DNA of 34,300 nt from an uncultured Opitutia bacterium (GTDB lineage: Bacteria > Verrucomicrobiota > Verrucomicrobiia > Opitutales > UBA953). Shown here piece by piece: positions 17,387-24,066 of this stretch. Numbering within the stretch: position 1 is the stretch's first letter; every line of letters begins with the position of its first letter. The stretch is taken from assembly GCA_903868455.1 (NCBI GenBank), contig CAIPVK010000141.1, positions 1-34,300 on the forward strand, given 5' to 3'. The position numbers and the translations under genes are program-made. Below the pieces are notes generated by a model. It had not been told where the DNA came from. It saw nothing but the letters and a program-made list of their open reading frames with translations, and ran no database searches.

Positions 17387-18298
17387 TTACGCCGCCGAGG
17401 CGGCGCCCGCCAACTCGATCAACAGGCTGATGCAGCAGCAGCAGGCGCAGAAGACCGCGAACAGGAGGAGCTTGGCGCCGAGCGCCCGCCAGAAGCCGCA
17501 CTGAAGGGCATGACCCAGGGCGCGGACCTGTAGGATCAGGAAGGCGAGCTGGAGAAGAAGACCGAGGAGGAGGCTACCGCCGGGCGAGACGAGGCCGAAG
17601 GCCGAGATCACCAGCGACAGCGGGAGAATGCCGGCGAACAGCCAGGTGAAGCTCAGCATCTCGGCCGAGGCCGCGCGCTCCACCGGGACCTTGACCCCGA
17701 AGAGGCGGAGCAAGGGCCACTGCACGAGGCCGAGGAGGGCGACGAGAAGGGGCAGGATAGCCAGGACGCAGGTGACGCCGCAGAGCATCGCGATGGCACC
17801 CGGGGCATCGGGGTCGTTGGCCTCGGCCTCGAAGCCCTCGCGCATGCCGGCGGCGACGTCGGGATTGAAGGACTCGGCGAGCGTGACGAGGACCTCGCGC
17901 TGGAGGGGCTCGACCGTCTGGTTGAGAAGGATGAGCCCGAGCAAGGGCAGCAGACCGACGAGGAGGGCCAGGTAGGCGCCGCCGAGGGAACGGCCGAAGC
18001 CGAGCTTGGCGGCGGCGAGCTCCGCGGGACGCAGGACCATCATCCAGATGCCGCGCAGGACCGAGCCGAGCGAGGGGCGCGTCTCCCACTCGATGCCGGC
18101 GAGCCCGGCCTCGTCGACCTTGGCGAAGGCGGTGACGGACCCGAACTCCGGCCACTCAGCGAGGGGCGTCCAGGCGCCCATGCCGGCGCGCCAGGCGAGG
18201 TCGGAGCCGCGGAAGCGACCCTCGGTCAGGCCGGCGCGCACCTCATCGGGTGAGAACACACCGAGGGCCGAGCCATCGCGGGCGACGTGAATTTCCAT
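17387..18298 (-). CDS. GYF_2-domain multi-pass membrane protein (Yip1-like), copy 2
   Basis: The 303-residue protein starts with an approximately 50-residue soluble module: I-H-V-A-R-D-G then F-S-P-D-E-V-R-A-G-L and R-G-S-D-L-A-W, ending W-x-P-L. This matches the GYF_2 domain, a small peptide-binding fold often put in front of membrane domains. About five hydrophobic segments follow (near 120-140, 172-200, 220-245, 248-270, 275-300). Its N-terminus aligns residue by residue with the next upstream gene, so the pair is a tandem duplication with diverged membrane parts. The last helix contains Cys284 and four consecutive cysteines (286-289). Function unknown. Confidence 0.75.
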   Translation of the reverse strand: MEIHVARDGSALGVFSPDEVRAGLTEGRFRGSDLAWRAGMGAWTPLAEWPEFGSVTAFAKVDEAGLAGIEWETRPSLGSVLRGIWMMVLRPAELAAAKLGFGRSLGGAYLALLVGLLPLLGLILLNQTVEPLQREVLVTLAESFNPDVAAGMREGFEAEANDPDAPGAIAMLCGVTCVLAILPLLVALLGLVQWPLLRLFGVKVPVERAASAEMLSFTWLFAGILPLSLVISAFGLVSPGGSLLLGLLLQLAFLILQVRALGHALQCGFWRALGAKLLLFAVFCACCCCISLLIELAGAASAA

Positions 18299-18307
18299 AA
18301 GGCATCC

Positions 18308-19120
18308 TCAGACGAGGCGCATCGTGAAGGCGAGCACGACCAGCAGGAGCGCGCCGAGGGCCGCGAAGGCCACGACCCCGGCGGCCAGGGTCAGCGCCAC
18401 GCCCACCCGCGGGCGCGAGGCCCCGTGGGCGGAGGCGAGCCCGGCCATCGCGCAGCCGAGGCCCCAGGGGCCGGCGAGGATGCCGAGGAAGGGGATGGCG
18501 AGGAGCAGGTTGGCCGAGCCGCCGACGTAGTTGAGCACCCGGAAGGTCGACCTCCAGCCGGCGGCCCCGGCGCCCACAAGGCGGAGGAAGCCGTGGAGGT
18601 AGAAGGCCGCGAGGAAGGCGCCGCCGAGCACGAGCACCGGCGTGGCCAGGGCCCAGAGCCCGAGGTAGCCGAGGATTGTGACCCATTCGGGCAGGAGCTC
18701 CCTGGTGAGCAGGCGCGCCTGCTCCCAGTAGGGGCGGACGAGCCAGTGCGCCCAGCCGAGGCCGAGGAGGTTGGCGAAGGTGGCGAGCAGGAGGTGCCAG
18801 GCGAGGGGCGGACCGAGGCGGAGGGGCTCCGGAGAGGGCGCGGGCGCGAAGGCCGCGGACGGCGCGAGCAGGGTGCGGCGGAGCGTGGGCAAGAGGGCGA
18901 CGTGCCAGCGGCGCGACGGGTCCTCCCAGGCGAGGGGCTCGGAGCGCGGAAGGACGCCGGCGACCCAGGGCCGGGCGCGGAGCGGGGCCCAGGCGGGCTC
19001 GCCCGGCGACCACGAGAGGTCGGACGGCCGGAACCGCCCGTCCGCCAAGCCCGCGAGGACCTCGCCCTGGGCGTGGATGCCGAGCGAGGCGCCGTCGCGC
19101 GCGAGATGGAGGGGCTCCAT
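18308..19120 (-). CDS. GYF_2-domain multi-pass membrane protein (Yip1-like), copy 1
   Basis: The 270-residue protein begins with the same approximately 55-residue GYF_2-type module as the next gene (L-H-L-A-R-D-G, then E-V-L-A-G-L, then P-S-D-L-S-W). That alignment fixes the ATG at 19120. The C-terminal two thirds hold about four to five hydrophobic helices with R-V-L-N-Y-V-G-G and P-F-L-G-I-L-A-G-P-W, the look of a Yip1 domain. The start codon lies only nine bases downstream of the tRNA-Arg 3' end, with the short leader CCCCTTTCC and no Shine-Dalgarno. Its expression therefore seems tied to tRNA processing. Nine bases separate it from copy 2. Confidence 0.75.
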   Translation of the reverse strand: MEPLHLARDGASLGIHAQGEVLAGLADGRFRPSDLSWSPGEPAWAPLRARPWVAGVLPRSEPLAWEDPSRRWHVALLPTLRRTLLAPSAAFAPAPSPEPLRLGPPLAWHLLLATFANLLGLGWAHWLVRPYWEQARLLTRELLPEWVTILGYLGLWALATPVLVLGGAFLAAFYLHGFLRLVGAGAAGWRSTFRVLNYVGGSANLLLAIPFLGILAGPWGLGCAMAGLASAHGASRPRVGVALTLAAGVVAFAALGALLLVVLAFTMRLV

Positions 19121-19129
19121 GGAAAGGGG

Positions 19130-19204
19130 CGAGGGGGGCGGGACTCGAACCCGCGACCGGCGGTTTAGAAAACCGCTGCTCTAATCCGGCTGAGCTACCC
19201 CCTC
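19130..19204 (-). tRNA. tRNA-Arg (anticodon UCU)
   Basis: The reverse strand folds as a full cloverleaf. The acceptor stem GAGGGGG pairs with CCCCCTC, and the anticodon stem GCGGT/ACCGC carries the loop TTTCTAA (anticodon TCT, Arg AGA codons). The T arm is GCGGG-TTCGAGT-CCCGC. The discriminator is G and CCA is not encoded. It decodes an AGA codon that should be rare in this GC-rich genome. Confidence 0.96.
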
Positions 19205-19216
19205 CTAGGTCCGCAG

Positions 19217-19243
19217 GTTGCGCGGGCGGAGGGAGGGCGCAAC
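19217..19243 (-). terminator. Hairpin between folE2 and tRNA-Arg
   Basis: GTTGCGC and GCGCAAC form a perfect 7-bp stem with a 13-base loop, 11 bases after the folE2 stop in the direction of transcription. There is no U-tract, so it may be a processing or 3'-protection hairpin rather than a true intrinsic terminator. Confidence 0.35.
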
Positions 19244-19253
19244 GGCGGAAAGT

Positions 19254-20213
19254 TCAGCAGACGAGGTCTCTGAAGGCCTGGAAGTCGGCGGGGAGGCCGG
19301 AGGGCAGGCCCTTGTTGATCACCGAGACGGCGTCGTGGGAATGCAGGGACTCGAGGTGGGAGCAGGCCACGACGAAGTCGCGCACGCGGCCGTCGGCGTC
19401 GAGCTGCTCGTAGACCAGGCGGGCGGCGTCCTCCACGAACTTCGGGTAGGCGCCGTTGAGCTCGGCGAAGGCCTGCTCGTCCTCGCGCTTCACCATGACC
19501 TGGGTCTCGGTCTGGAGGGCGGCGAGGCAGAGCTCCTGGATGTCCTCGACGGACAGCGGCTTGCCGGGGTGGCTCTCGACGATGACGCGGGCCTTGGAGC
19601 GCTGGGAGTGGGGGATGCCGTAGACCTGGCGCACCTCGCGGGCGTGCTCGGTCAGGTCGGCCGAGCAGGGGCAGGCCGAGGAGTAGACGAAGTCGAAGTG
19701 CGTGCGGCGCTGGTAGCGGTCGAGGTCGTCAAGCCCGCCCTCGAGGACGACGCGGTAATACTGCCAGCCCTCGAGGCCGGAGCGGAGCGAGCGCTGGAGG
19801 ATCGGGTAGCGGAACTCGACGAGCAGGCGCGCGCGGCTGCAGCCCATCTCCCGCTTGTAGCGGAGGAGGATCTCCTCGAGGAGGGCGTGGTCGAGGGGGC
19901 GGTCCTTGAAGTCGTAGAAGGTCCGCAGGATGCGGGACATGTTGATGCCCTTGAGGTCGGCGGCGAGGGAGACGGTGCCGGTCACCGAGCACTCGAGGGT
20001 GTGGACCTTGCCGTCGCGCGAGCGCACGGCCATGGGCAGGCGGAAGCCGGAGATGCCGACGTGCTGGATGGGGACGTTGGCGCCCTGGATGAGGGAGGCG
20101 TCCGTGTTCTGCACGTCGGGGAGGCCGGCGCGGTAGGCGGCGTCGGAGCGGAACTGACGGTCGTAGGACCGGCTCAGGCCGTCGGCGCGTCGGGCGGAAG
20201 TCTGCTTGCTCAT
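19254..20213 (-). CDS. folE2: GTP cyclohydrolase IB (FolE2)
   Basis: FolE2 (GCYH-IB) opens GTP to 7,8-dihydroneopterin triphosphate, the entry to folate and queuosine-type pathways. It replaces FolE in many bacteria and works with metals other than zinc. Seen: the N-terminal P-D-V-Q-N region, V-G-I-S-G-F-R-L-P and the motif [14 protein letters not shown] with the conserved metal-ligand cysteine. Next come H-S-Q-R-S-K-A-R-V and, near the end, [11 protein letters not shown]. The true start is the ATG at 20213 (319 residues). The frame is open upstream only because it reads through the tRNA-Thr gene. It lies between two same-strand tRNA genes and may share their transcript. Confidence 0.94.
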   Translation of the reverse strand: MSKQTSARRADGLSRSYDRQFRSDAAYRAGLPDVQNTDASLIQGANVPIQHVGISGFRLPMAVRSRDGKVHTLECSVTGTVSLAADLKGINMSRILRTFYDFKDRPLDHALLEEILLRYKREMGCSRARLLVEFRYPILQRSLRSGLEGWQYYRVVLEGGLDDLDRYQRRTHFDFVYSSACPCSADLTEHAREVRQVYGIPHSQRSKARVIVESHPGKPLSVEDIQELCLAALQTETQVMVKREDEQAFAELNGAYPKFVEDAARLVYEQLDADGRVRDFVVACSHLESLHSHDAVSVINKGLPSGLPADFQAFRDLVC

Positions 20214-20272
20214 TCGACCCATGAGGGGAGGAGGAAGGGTTGGGGGGGCAAGCGGGAGGGGAACTTCGCCGG

Positions 20273-20348
20273 TGGAGCCGCTTGTCGGACTTGAACCGAC
20301 GACCCTCTCATTACGAATGAGATGCTCTACCAACTGAGCTAAAGCGGC
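20273..20348 (-). tRNA. tRNA-Thr (anticodon CGU)
   Basis: The reverse strand forms a cloverleaf. Acceptor GCCGCTT pairs with AAGCGGC, the D arm is GCTCAGTTGGTAGAGC, and the anticodon stem TCTCA/TGAGA carries the loop TTCGTAA (anticodon CGT, Thr ACG). The T arm is GTCGG-TTCAAGT-CCGAC. The discriminator is T and the terminal CCA is encoded (20275-20273), unlike the tRNA-Arg nearby. folE2 starts 60 bases downstream on the same strand. Confidence 0.96.
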
Positions 20349-20376
20349 GTACCGGGAAGGGGTCGGAGGTTGCCGA

Positions 20377-20408
20377 GCCGCCGAGGGGGAATCAAGCCTC
20401 TTGGCGGC
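20377..20408. other. Hairpin between divergent tRNA-Thr and cvpA-like gene
   Basis: GCCGCC-GAGG pairs with CCTC-TT-GGCGGC around a 10-base loop, with a two-base bulge, followed on the plus strand by TTT. It lies between genes transcribed away from each other, so a plain terminator role makes little sense. It could be leader structure of either transcript. Confidence 0.35.
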
Positions 20409-20449
20409 TTTCTCCTCGCCTCCGAGGGCGGAAAATCGGAAAAAAGCGC

Positions 20450-21235
20450 ATGGATTCGTGGACCTGGGCCCAGGCGCTGGCGATGGCCGCGTTCGTCCTT
20501 TGCCTCATCCTCGGCGCCCGTTCCGGCTACCGGCGCGGGCCGTTGCGGCAGTTGGCCGCCCCCTTGGCGGCGATCGGCGCCTTGGCGCTCGGGGCGTGGC
20601 TCGGGCCGGACTTGGGGCACGCCTGGCTCGGGCAGGTCGGGGTGCCTTGGATTCTGCGCGGGCCGGCCGGCTTCCTAACGGCCGCCCTCCTCTCGTGGCT
20701 GGTCCTGCTGTTCATAATCTGGAGGGCGGGCAAGCCGATCGCCGAGACCGGCGAGTCGGAGAACCCCGTGATGGGGGCGATGGTCGGCTGCTGGACGGGC
20801 GGGTTGGCGTGGCTCGCGGTGATGACCGCCTGGGGCCAGCACGCGGCCTGGGAGCGCGAGCTCCAACCCCGCCCCGCCCCGGCGCCGAGCGCGCTGGGGG
20901 AGATCGCCCAGCTGCCGGGGCTGGATTGGATAGGCTCGATGGAGGCCTGGCCCGAGACCCCCCGGGAAATCGTGAGGGCCGGGCGCAAGGTCATGGCCGA
21001 CCCTGCGGCCAACCGGCGACTGATGGATAACCCCCGGGTCAGGGCCCTCGCCTCGCACCCGACCTTCTACACAGCCTGGGGCGACCCGGAGGTGAAACGC
21101 CTCACCCGGAGCGGGGACTACCTCGCCTTGTTGGACCACCCCAAGGTGGAGGCCTTGCTGGCCGACGAGTCGTTTCAGCGGGAATTGGCGGCCTTCGACC
21201 TGCTGGGGGCGCTGAAAAAGGCCCTTGGTGAATAA
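20450..21235 (+). CDS. CvpA-like membrane protein
   Basis: The 261-residue protein has four hydrophobic helices in the first 130 residues (about 7-24, 35-54, 74-93, 104-125). [11 protein letters not shown] turn lies between helices 1 and 2, the mark of the CvpA (colicin V production) family. The C-terminal half is soluble and helical, with the repeat-like phrases 'D-N-P-R-V-R-A-L' and 'D-H-P-K-V-E-A-L-L'. CvpA homologues affect envelope stress tolerance, but the biochemical function is not known. The plus-strand ATG at 20450 is divergent from the tRNA-Thr operon. Confidence 0.75.
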   Translation: MDSWTWAQALAMAAFVLCLILGARSGYRRGPLRQLAAPLAAIGALALGAWLGPDLGHAWLGQVGVPWILRGPAGFLTAALLSWLVLLFIIWRAGKPIAETGESENPVMGAMVGCWTGGLAWLAVMTAWGQHAAWERELQPRPAPAPSALGEIAQLPGLDWIGSMEAWPETPREIVRAGRKVMADPAANRRLMDNPRVRALASHPTFYTAWGDPEVKRLTRSGDYLALLDHPKVEALLADESFQRELAAFDLLGALKKALGE

Positions 21236-21237
21236 CT

Positions 21238-21272
21238 CCGGGCCAAAAAAGCCGCTTTTTATTGGCATCCGG
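21238..21272 (+). other. Interrupted hairpin after the cvpA-like gene
   Basis: Three consecutive paired blocks, CCGG/CCGG, GCCAA/TTGGC and AAAAG/CTTTT, close on a CCG loop with two small bulges on the 3' side. It starts two bases after the cvpA-like stop and ends 40 bases before the next start. It could terminate or attenuate transcription; the U-rich part is inside the stem. A 10-bp palindrome, GTCTTAAGAC, follows at 21287-21296. Confidence 0.4.
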
Positions 21273-21312
21273 CCCATCAACGGGCAGTCTTAAGACCTTA
21301 CCGCCTACCCCC

Positions 21313-22167
21313 ATGAGGACTCTCCTTGCCTGCCTTCTCACCCTGACGCTCTCGGCGCAGGACAAGCCCGCCGCCGCTCCGGCTCCCGCGCCCGCCGCGG
21401 AAGCGCCCAAGGCCGAAACCCAGACCCTCGAGGTCCTCGAGATCCAGGGTCGTCGCCTCGCCAAGGTGCGCGACATCAAGAGCCCGGCCGAGTTCGAGGC
21501 CTTCCAGCGCGACGTGCAGTCCATCTCCAACGAGCGCCAGACCGCCGCCCAGACCAAGCAGCTCCTCGACCTCGCCCTGACCAGCCCCGAGAAGGAGGCC
21601 CGCCAGCGCCAGCTCGAGGGCCAGCTCAAGAAGCTCTCCGAGTCGAACCAGTCGATGAACAAGGCCTACGGCTTCGACCTCACCCGCCAGTACCTCGTCG
21701 TGCCCACCAAGGTCGGCGTCTACAAGGTGCTGACCGAGGACGAGTACATCAAGCTGGCGGCCACCGCCAACTTCGACAAGGCCACCATCGTCGAGGCCTC
21801 GGGCAAGAAGCTCCAGCAGCGCGGCACGGTGACCGGCGCCGTCGAGGTCGAGACCTTCCAGCTCCAGCTCAAGTCCGTCGGCGAGGCCCGCCAGCGCCTG
21901 CAGCAGCTCCTCGAGCTCCAGCCCAAGCTCACCAAGGAGGACGACAAGCGCAAGGTGGCCGAGGCCATCACGCGCGTGCAGAAGGACGTCAACGAGGCCG
22001 AGGCGGACTTCGCCAAGGCCAACGGCTACGCCTACAGCGACGCCCTCGCCACCCAGGTCGCCGAGGCCAAGCTCTACGTCCTGCTCTCCGACGAGGAGAA
22101 CAAGCAGATCGACAAGGCCGCCGCCGACGCGAAGGACGCCGCCAAGCCCGCTCCCGCGGCCAAGTGA
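21313..22167 (+). CDS. Exported protein with two ~90-residue repeats, unknown family (gene A)
   Basis: I do not recognise this family. The 284-residue protein starts with a Sec-type signal peptide (hydrophobic run 3-14, likely cleavage near Ala15/Gln16) and a Pro/Ala/Lys linker. Two homologous units follow, about 57-146 and 175-266. Each has a phenylalanine-led helix (E-A-F-Q-R-D-V; E-T-F-Q-L-Q-L), a charged coiled-coil-like middle, then a M/F-x-K-A-Y/N-G-F/Y turn and a short beta-like run ending in D-E/E-E. In unit 1 the turn is MNKAYGFDLTRQY (115-127). The next gene has two more copies of the same unit. Start chosen as the ATG at 21313 because the signal peptide begins there. The C-rich leader has no Shine-Dalgarno sequence. 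Confidence 0.85.
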   Translation: MRTLLACLLTLTLSAQDKPAAAPAPAPAAEAPKAETQTLEVLEIQGRRLAKVRDIKSPAEFEAFQRDVQSISNERQTAAQTKQLLDLALTSPEKEARQRQLEGQLKKLSESNQSMNKAYGFDLTRQYLVVPTKVGVYKVLTEDEYIKLAATANFDKATIVEASGKKLQQRGTVTGAVEVETFQLQLKSVGEARQRLQQLLELQPKLTKEDDKRKVAEAITRVQKDVNEAEADFAKANGYAYSDALATQVAEAKLYVLLSDEENKQIDKAAADAKDAAKPAPAAK

Positions 22168-22198
22168 TTTCCAACCCCCAACCCCCTACCCTACGCCC

Positions 22199-23011
22199 AT
22201 GAGCACCACCGAGACCCCCGCCGCCGAGCAGAAGCGCCCCAAGGCCGAGCGCATCGCCCTCAACAACATGCTCTTCGAGAGCGTGCTGCACATGCAGAGC
22301 GCCCAGGCCCTCGACCAGTTCCGCAACCAATTCACCTCCCTGGCCAACCAAGTCCGCCAGCTGCAAGGCGTGGAGCAGCGCATCCAGGGCGCGCTGACCA
22401 CGGCGGAGAAGGATGCCCTCGCCAAGGTGCGAGAGCAGGAAATCCGCGACCTCCAGGGCAAGGACGGCCTCTTCCAGAAGGTCTACGGCTTCTCGGCCGT
22501 CGCCCTCGCCCAACGCCCCAACTTCATCCTCAACACCGTGGTGCGCCTGCTCACGCCGGTGACCGACGAGGAGCTGACCAAGCACCGCGAGAACAAGGAG
22601 TTCAAGGAGGAGGAGGTCGTCGTGCGCGACAGTTCCAAGCTGCTCCACGTCTCGACCCTTCGCGGCCCCGCCGTCCAGTCCTTCGAGCGCGACGTCAAGA
22701 TCATCCAGGCCAATCGGGAGGCCGCCGTCCAACTCCGCGCCCAGGCCGAGCGCCTGCCCGAGGGCGAGGACAAGACGAAGGCCCAGGAGGCCTTCGCCGC
22801 CGCCGAGAAGAAGCTCAACGAGGACAACGCCACCATGGCGAAAACCTACGGCTTCTCCCTCACCCGCAACTACGTCGCCGACATCCAGGCCGGCATCTTC
22901 TTCGTCGCCCTGACCAAGGAGGAGGCCGAGCGGGCTCTCGCCCAGCAGCAGGCCGAGGCCGGCGAGGCCCCCAAGGCAGAGGCCAAGAAGGAGAAGGCCG
23001 CCAAGGCCTGA
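22199..23011 (+). CDS. Paralog of gene A with two ~90-residue repeats, no signal peptide (gene B)
   Basis: This 270-residue protein is unrecognised but clearly related to its upstream neighbour. Its units lie at about 35-127 and 157-245. The second has F-E-R-D-V-K, a charged helix and MAKTYGFSLTRNY (213-225), nearly matching MNKAYGFDLTRQY of gene A. The first has FQKVYGF (92-98). It starts with a polar N-terminus and no signal peptide or helix, and ends in an Ala/Lys/Glu-rich tail. The start lies 31 bases after the gene A stop, behind a leader almost without G, and a strong terminator follows. A secreted/cytoplasmic pair made of the same module is the simplest reading. Confidence 0.85.
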   Translation: MSTTETPAAEQKRPKAERIALNNMLFESVLHMQSAQALDQFRNQFTSLANQVRQLQGVEQRIQGALTTAEKDALAKVREQEIRDLQGKDGLFQKVYGFSAVALAQRPNFILNTVVRLLTPVTDEELTKHRENKEFKEEEVVVRDSSKLLHVSTLRGPAVQSFERDVKIIQANREAAVQLRAQAERLPEGEDKTKAQEAFAAAEKKLNEDNATMAKTYGFSLTRNYVADIQAGIFFVALTKEEAERALAQQQAEAGEAPKAEAKKEKAAKA

Positions 23012-23034
23012 TCCGGCTCCGGACCGCGAGACGA

Positions 23035-23060
23035 GGGCCCGCCGACCGGCGGGCCCTTTT
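23035..23060 (+). terminator. Rho-independent terminator of the gene A-gene B operon
   Basis: GGGCCCGCC and GGCGGGCCC form a perfect 9-bp GC stem with a GACC loop, followed directly by TTTTCCTT. It sits 24 bases after the gene B stop. Confidence 0.9.
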
Positions 23061-23072
23061 CCTTGCCCGGGC

Positions 23073-23975
23073 TCAGAAGAGCTCGCCCTGGGCCTTGGCG
23101 GCGCGCTCGGCGGCGCGGCGACGAGCGACCTTGGCGCTCGACTGCATGCCCATGGACTCGAGGTAGGCCTCGAGGGCCGCGGGGTCGCCGGCGCCGCGCT
23201 CCGCGGGATCGAAGGGGAAGTCGTCCTTGAAGCGGACGAGCCCGAGGTTGACGCGGATGCGGCCGGCCTCGGCCGCGACCTGCTCCCGGAAGCGGGCGGG
23301 CTCGAGCCGGTCGGCGGCGGCGAGCACGCCCTCGAGGGAGCCGTGCTCCTGCAGCCACTTCACGGCGGTCTTGGGGCCGACGCCGCGCAGGCCGGGGATG
23401 TTGTCCGAGGTGTCGCCGACCAGGGCGAGGTAGTCGGGGATGAGCGCGGGGGGCACGCCGAACTTCTCCGTCACGCCCGCGGCGTCGAGGCGGCGCCAGC
23501 CGAGGGCGGGGTTGGCGGTGGGCGGGGGCAGGAGCTGGGCGACGGGGCCGCCGACGCACTGGCCGAAGTCCTTGTCGGCGCTGACGATGACGACCTCGTG
23601 GCCGTCGGCGACGAGGCGCCTGGCGGCGGAGGCGAGGAGGTCGTCGGCCTCGACGCCGGAGATCTCCACCACGCGCGGCCCCATGAGCGCGGTGAGGCGC
23701 TTGAGCTCCGGGATCTGCAGCACCAGGTCGGGAGGGGTCTCGTCGCGCTGCGCCTTGTAGTCGGGAAGCGCGGCGAGGTGGCGGTCGGAGCCGCCGAGGT
23801 CGAAGAAGACGACGGTGCGGTCGGGCTTCTCGGCGTCCTCGATCGACCACAGGGTGCGCACCCAGCCGTGCAGGGCGCCGGTCGGGAAGCCGTCCGGCCG
23901 CCGCAGGCCGATGCGCTCCATCGCGAAGTGGCTGCGGAACGCCAGGTTGAAGCCGTCGACGAGCAGCCACCTCAT
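23073..23975 (-). CDS. Stand-alone 5'-3' exonuclease (Pol I N-terminal-domain type)
   Basis: This protein has the 5' nuclease fold of the first domain of DNA polymerase I without any polymerase part. It has 301 residues from the ATG at 23975 (WLLVDGFNLAFRSHF begins right after). Visible: the first catalytic Asp in V-D-G-F-N, Y-K-A-Q-R-D-E-T-P, then G-V-E-A-D-D-L-L and S-A-D-K-D-F-G (acidic metal ligands). The helix-three-turn-helix block G-D-T-S-D-N-I-P-G and G-V-G-P-K-T-A follows. Likely roles are RNA-primer removal or flap processing. An upstream ATG at 24020 would add 15 residues from the terminator region and is rejected. It ends close to the terminator of the convergent operon. Confidence 0.9.
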   Translation of the reverse strand: MRWLLVDGFNLAFRSHFAMERIGLRRPDGFPTGALHGWVRTLWSIEDAEKPDRTVVFFDLGGSDRHLAALPDYKAQRDETPPDLVLQIPELKRLTALMGPRVVEISGVEADDLLASAARRLVADGHEVVIVSADKDFGQCVGGPVAQLLPPPTANPALGWRRLDAAGVTEKFGVPPALIPDYLALVGDTSDNIPGLRGVGPKTAVKWLQEHGSLEGVLAAADRLEPARFREQVAAEAGRIRVNLGLVRFKDDFPFDPAERGAGDPAALEAYLESMGMQSSAKVARRRAAERAAKAQGELF

Positions 23976-24009
23976 GGCGCCATCATCCGCGGCGAGCCCG
24001 CGGCCGACC

Positions 24010-24045
24010 AGCCCAAACAAGGAGGCCCGCCTTTCGGCGGGCCTC
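24010..24045 (-). terminator. Intrinsic terminator of the secretin (pilus-like) operon
   Basis: On the minus strand, GAGGCCCGCC pairs perfectly with GGCGGGCCTC (10 bp, tetraloop GAAA) and is followed by CCTTGTTTGGGC. It lies 22 bases after the secretin stop and just before the exonuclease start at 23975, so it separates the two transcripts. Confidence 0.8.
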
Positions 24046-24066
24046 GGTGTCGGGATCGCGCGGGGA

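Noticed and set aside
20214-20333. N-terminal extension of FolE2 upstream of 20213
   Set aside because: The added residues are translated from the tRNA-Thr gene and its spacer; the family N-terminus begins at or just after the ATG at 20213.
20349-20449. Intrinsic terminator for a plus-strand gene at 20377-20408
   Set aside because: No plus-strand gene lies directly upstream, since the neighbours on that side are on the minus strand; it is kept only as an unexplained hairpin.
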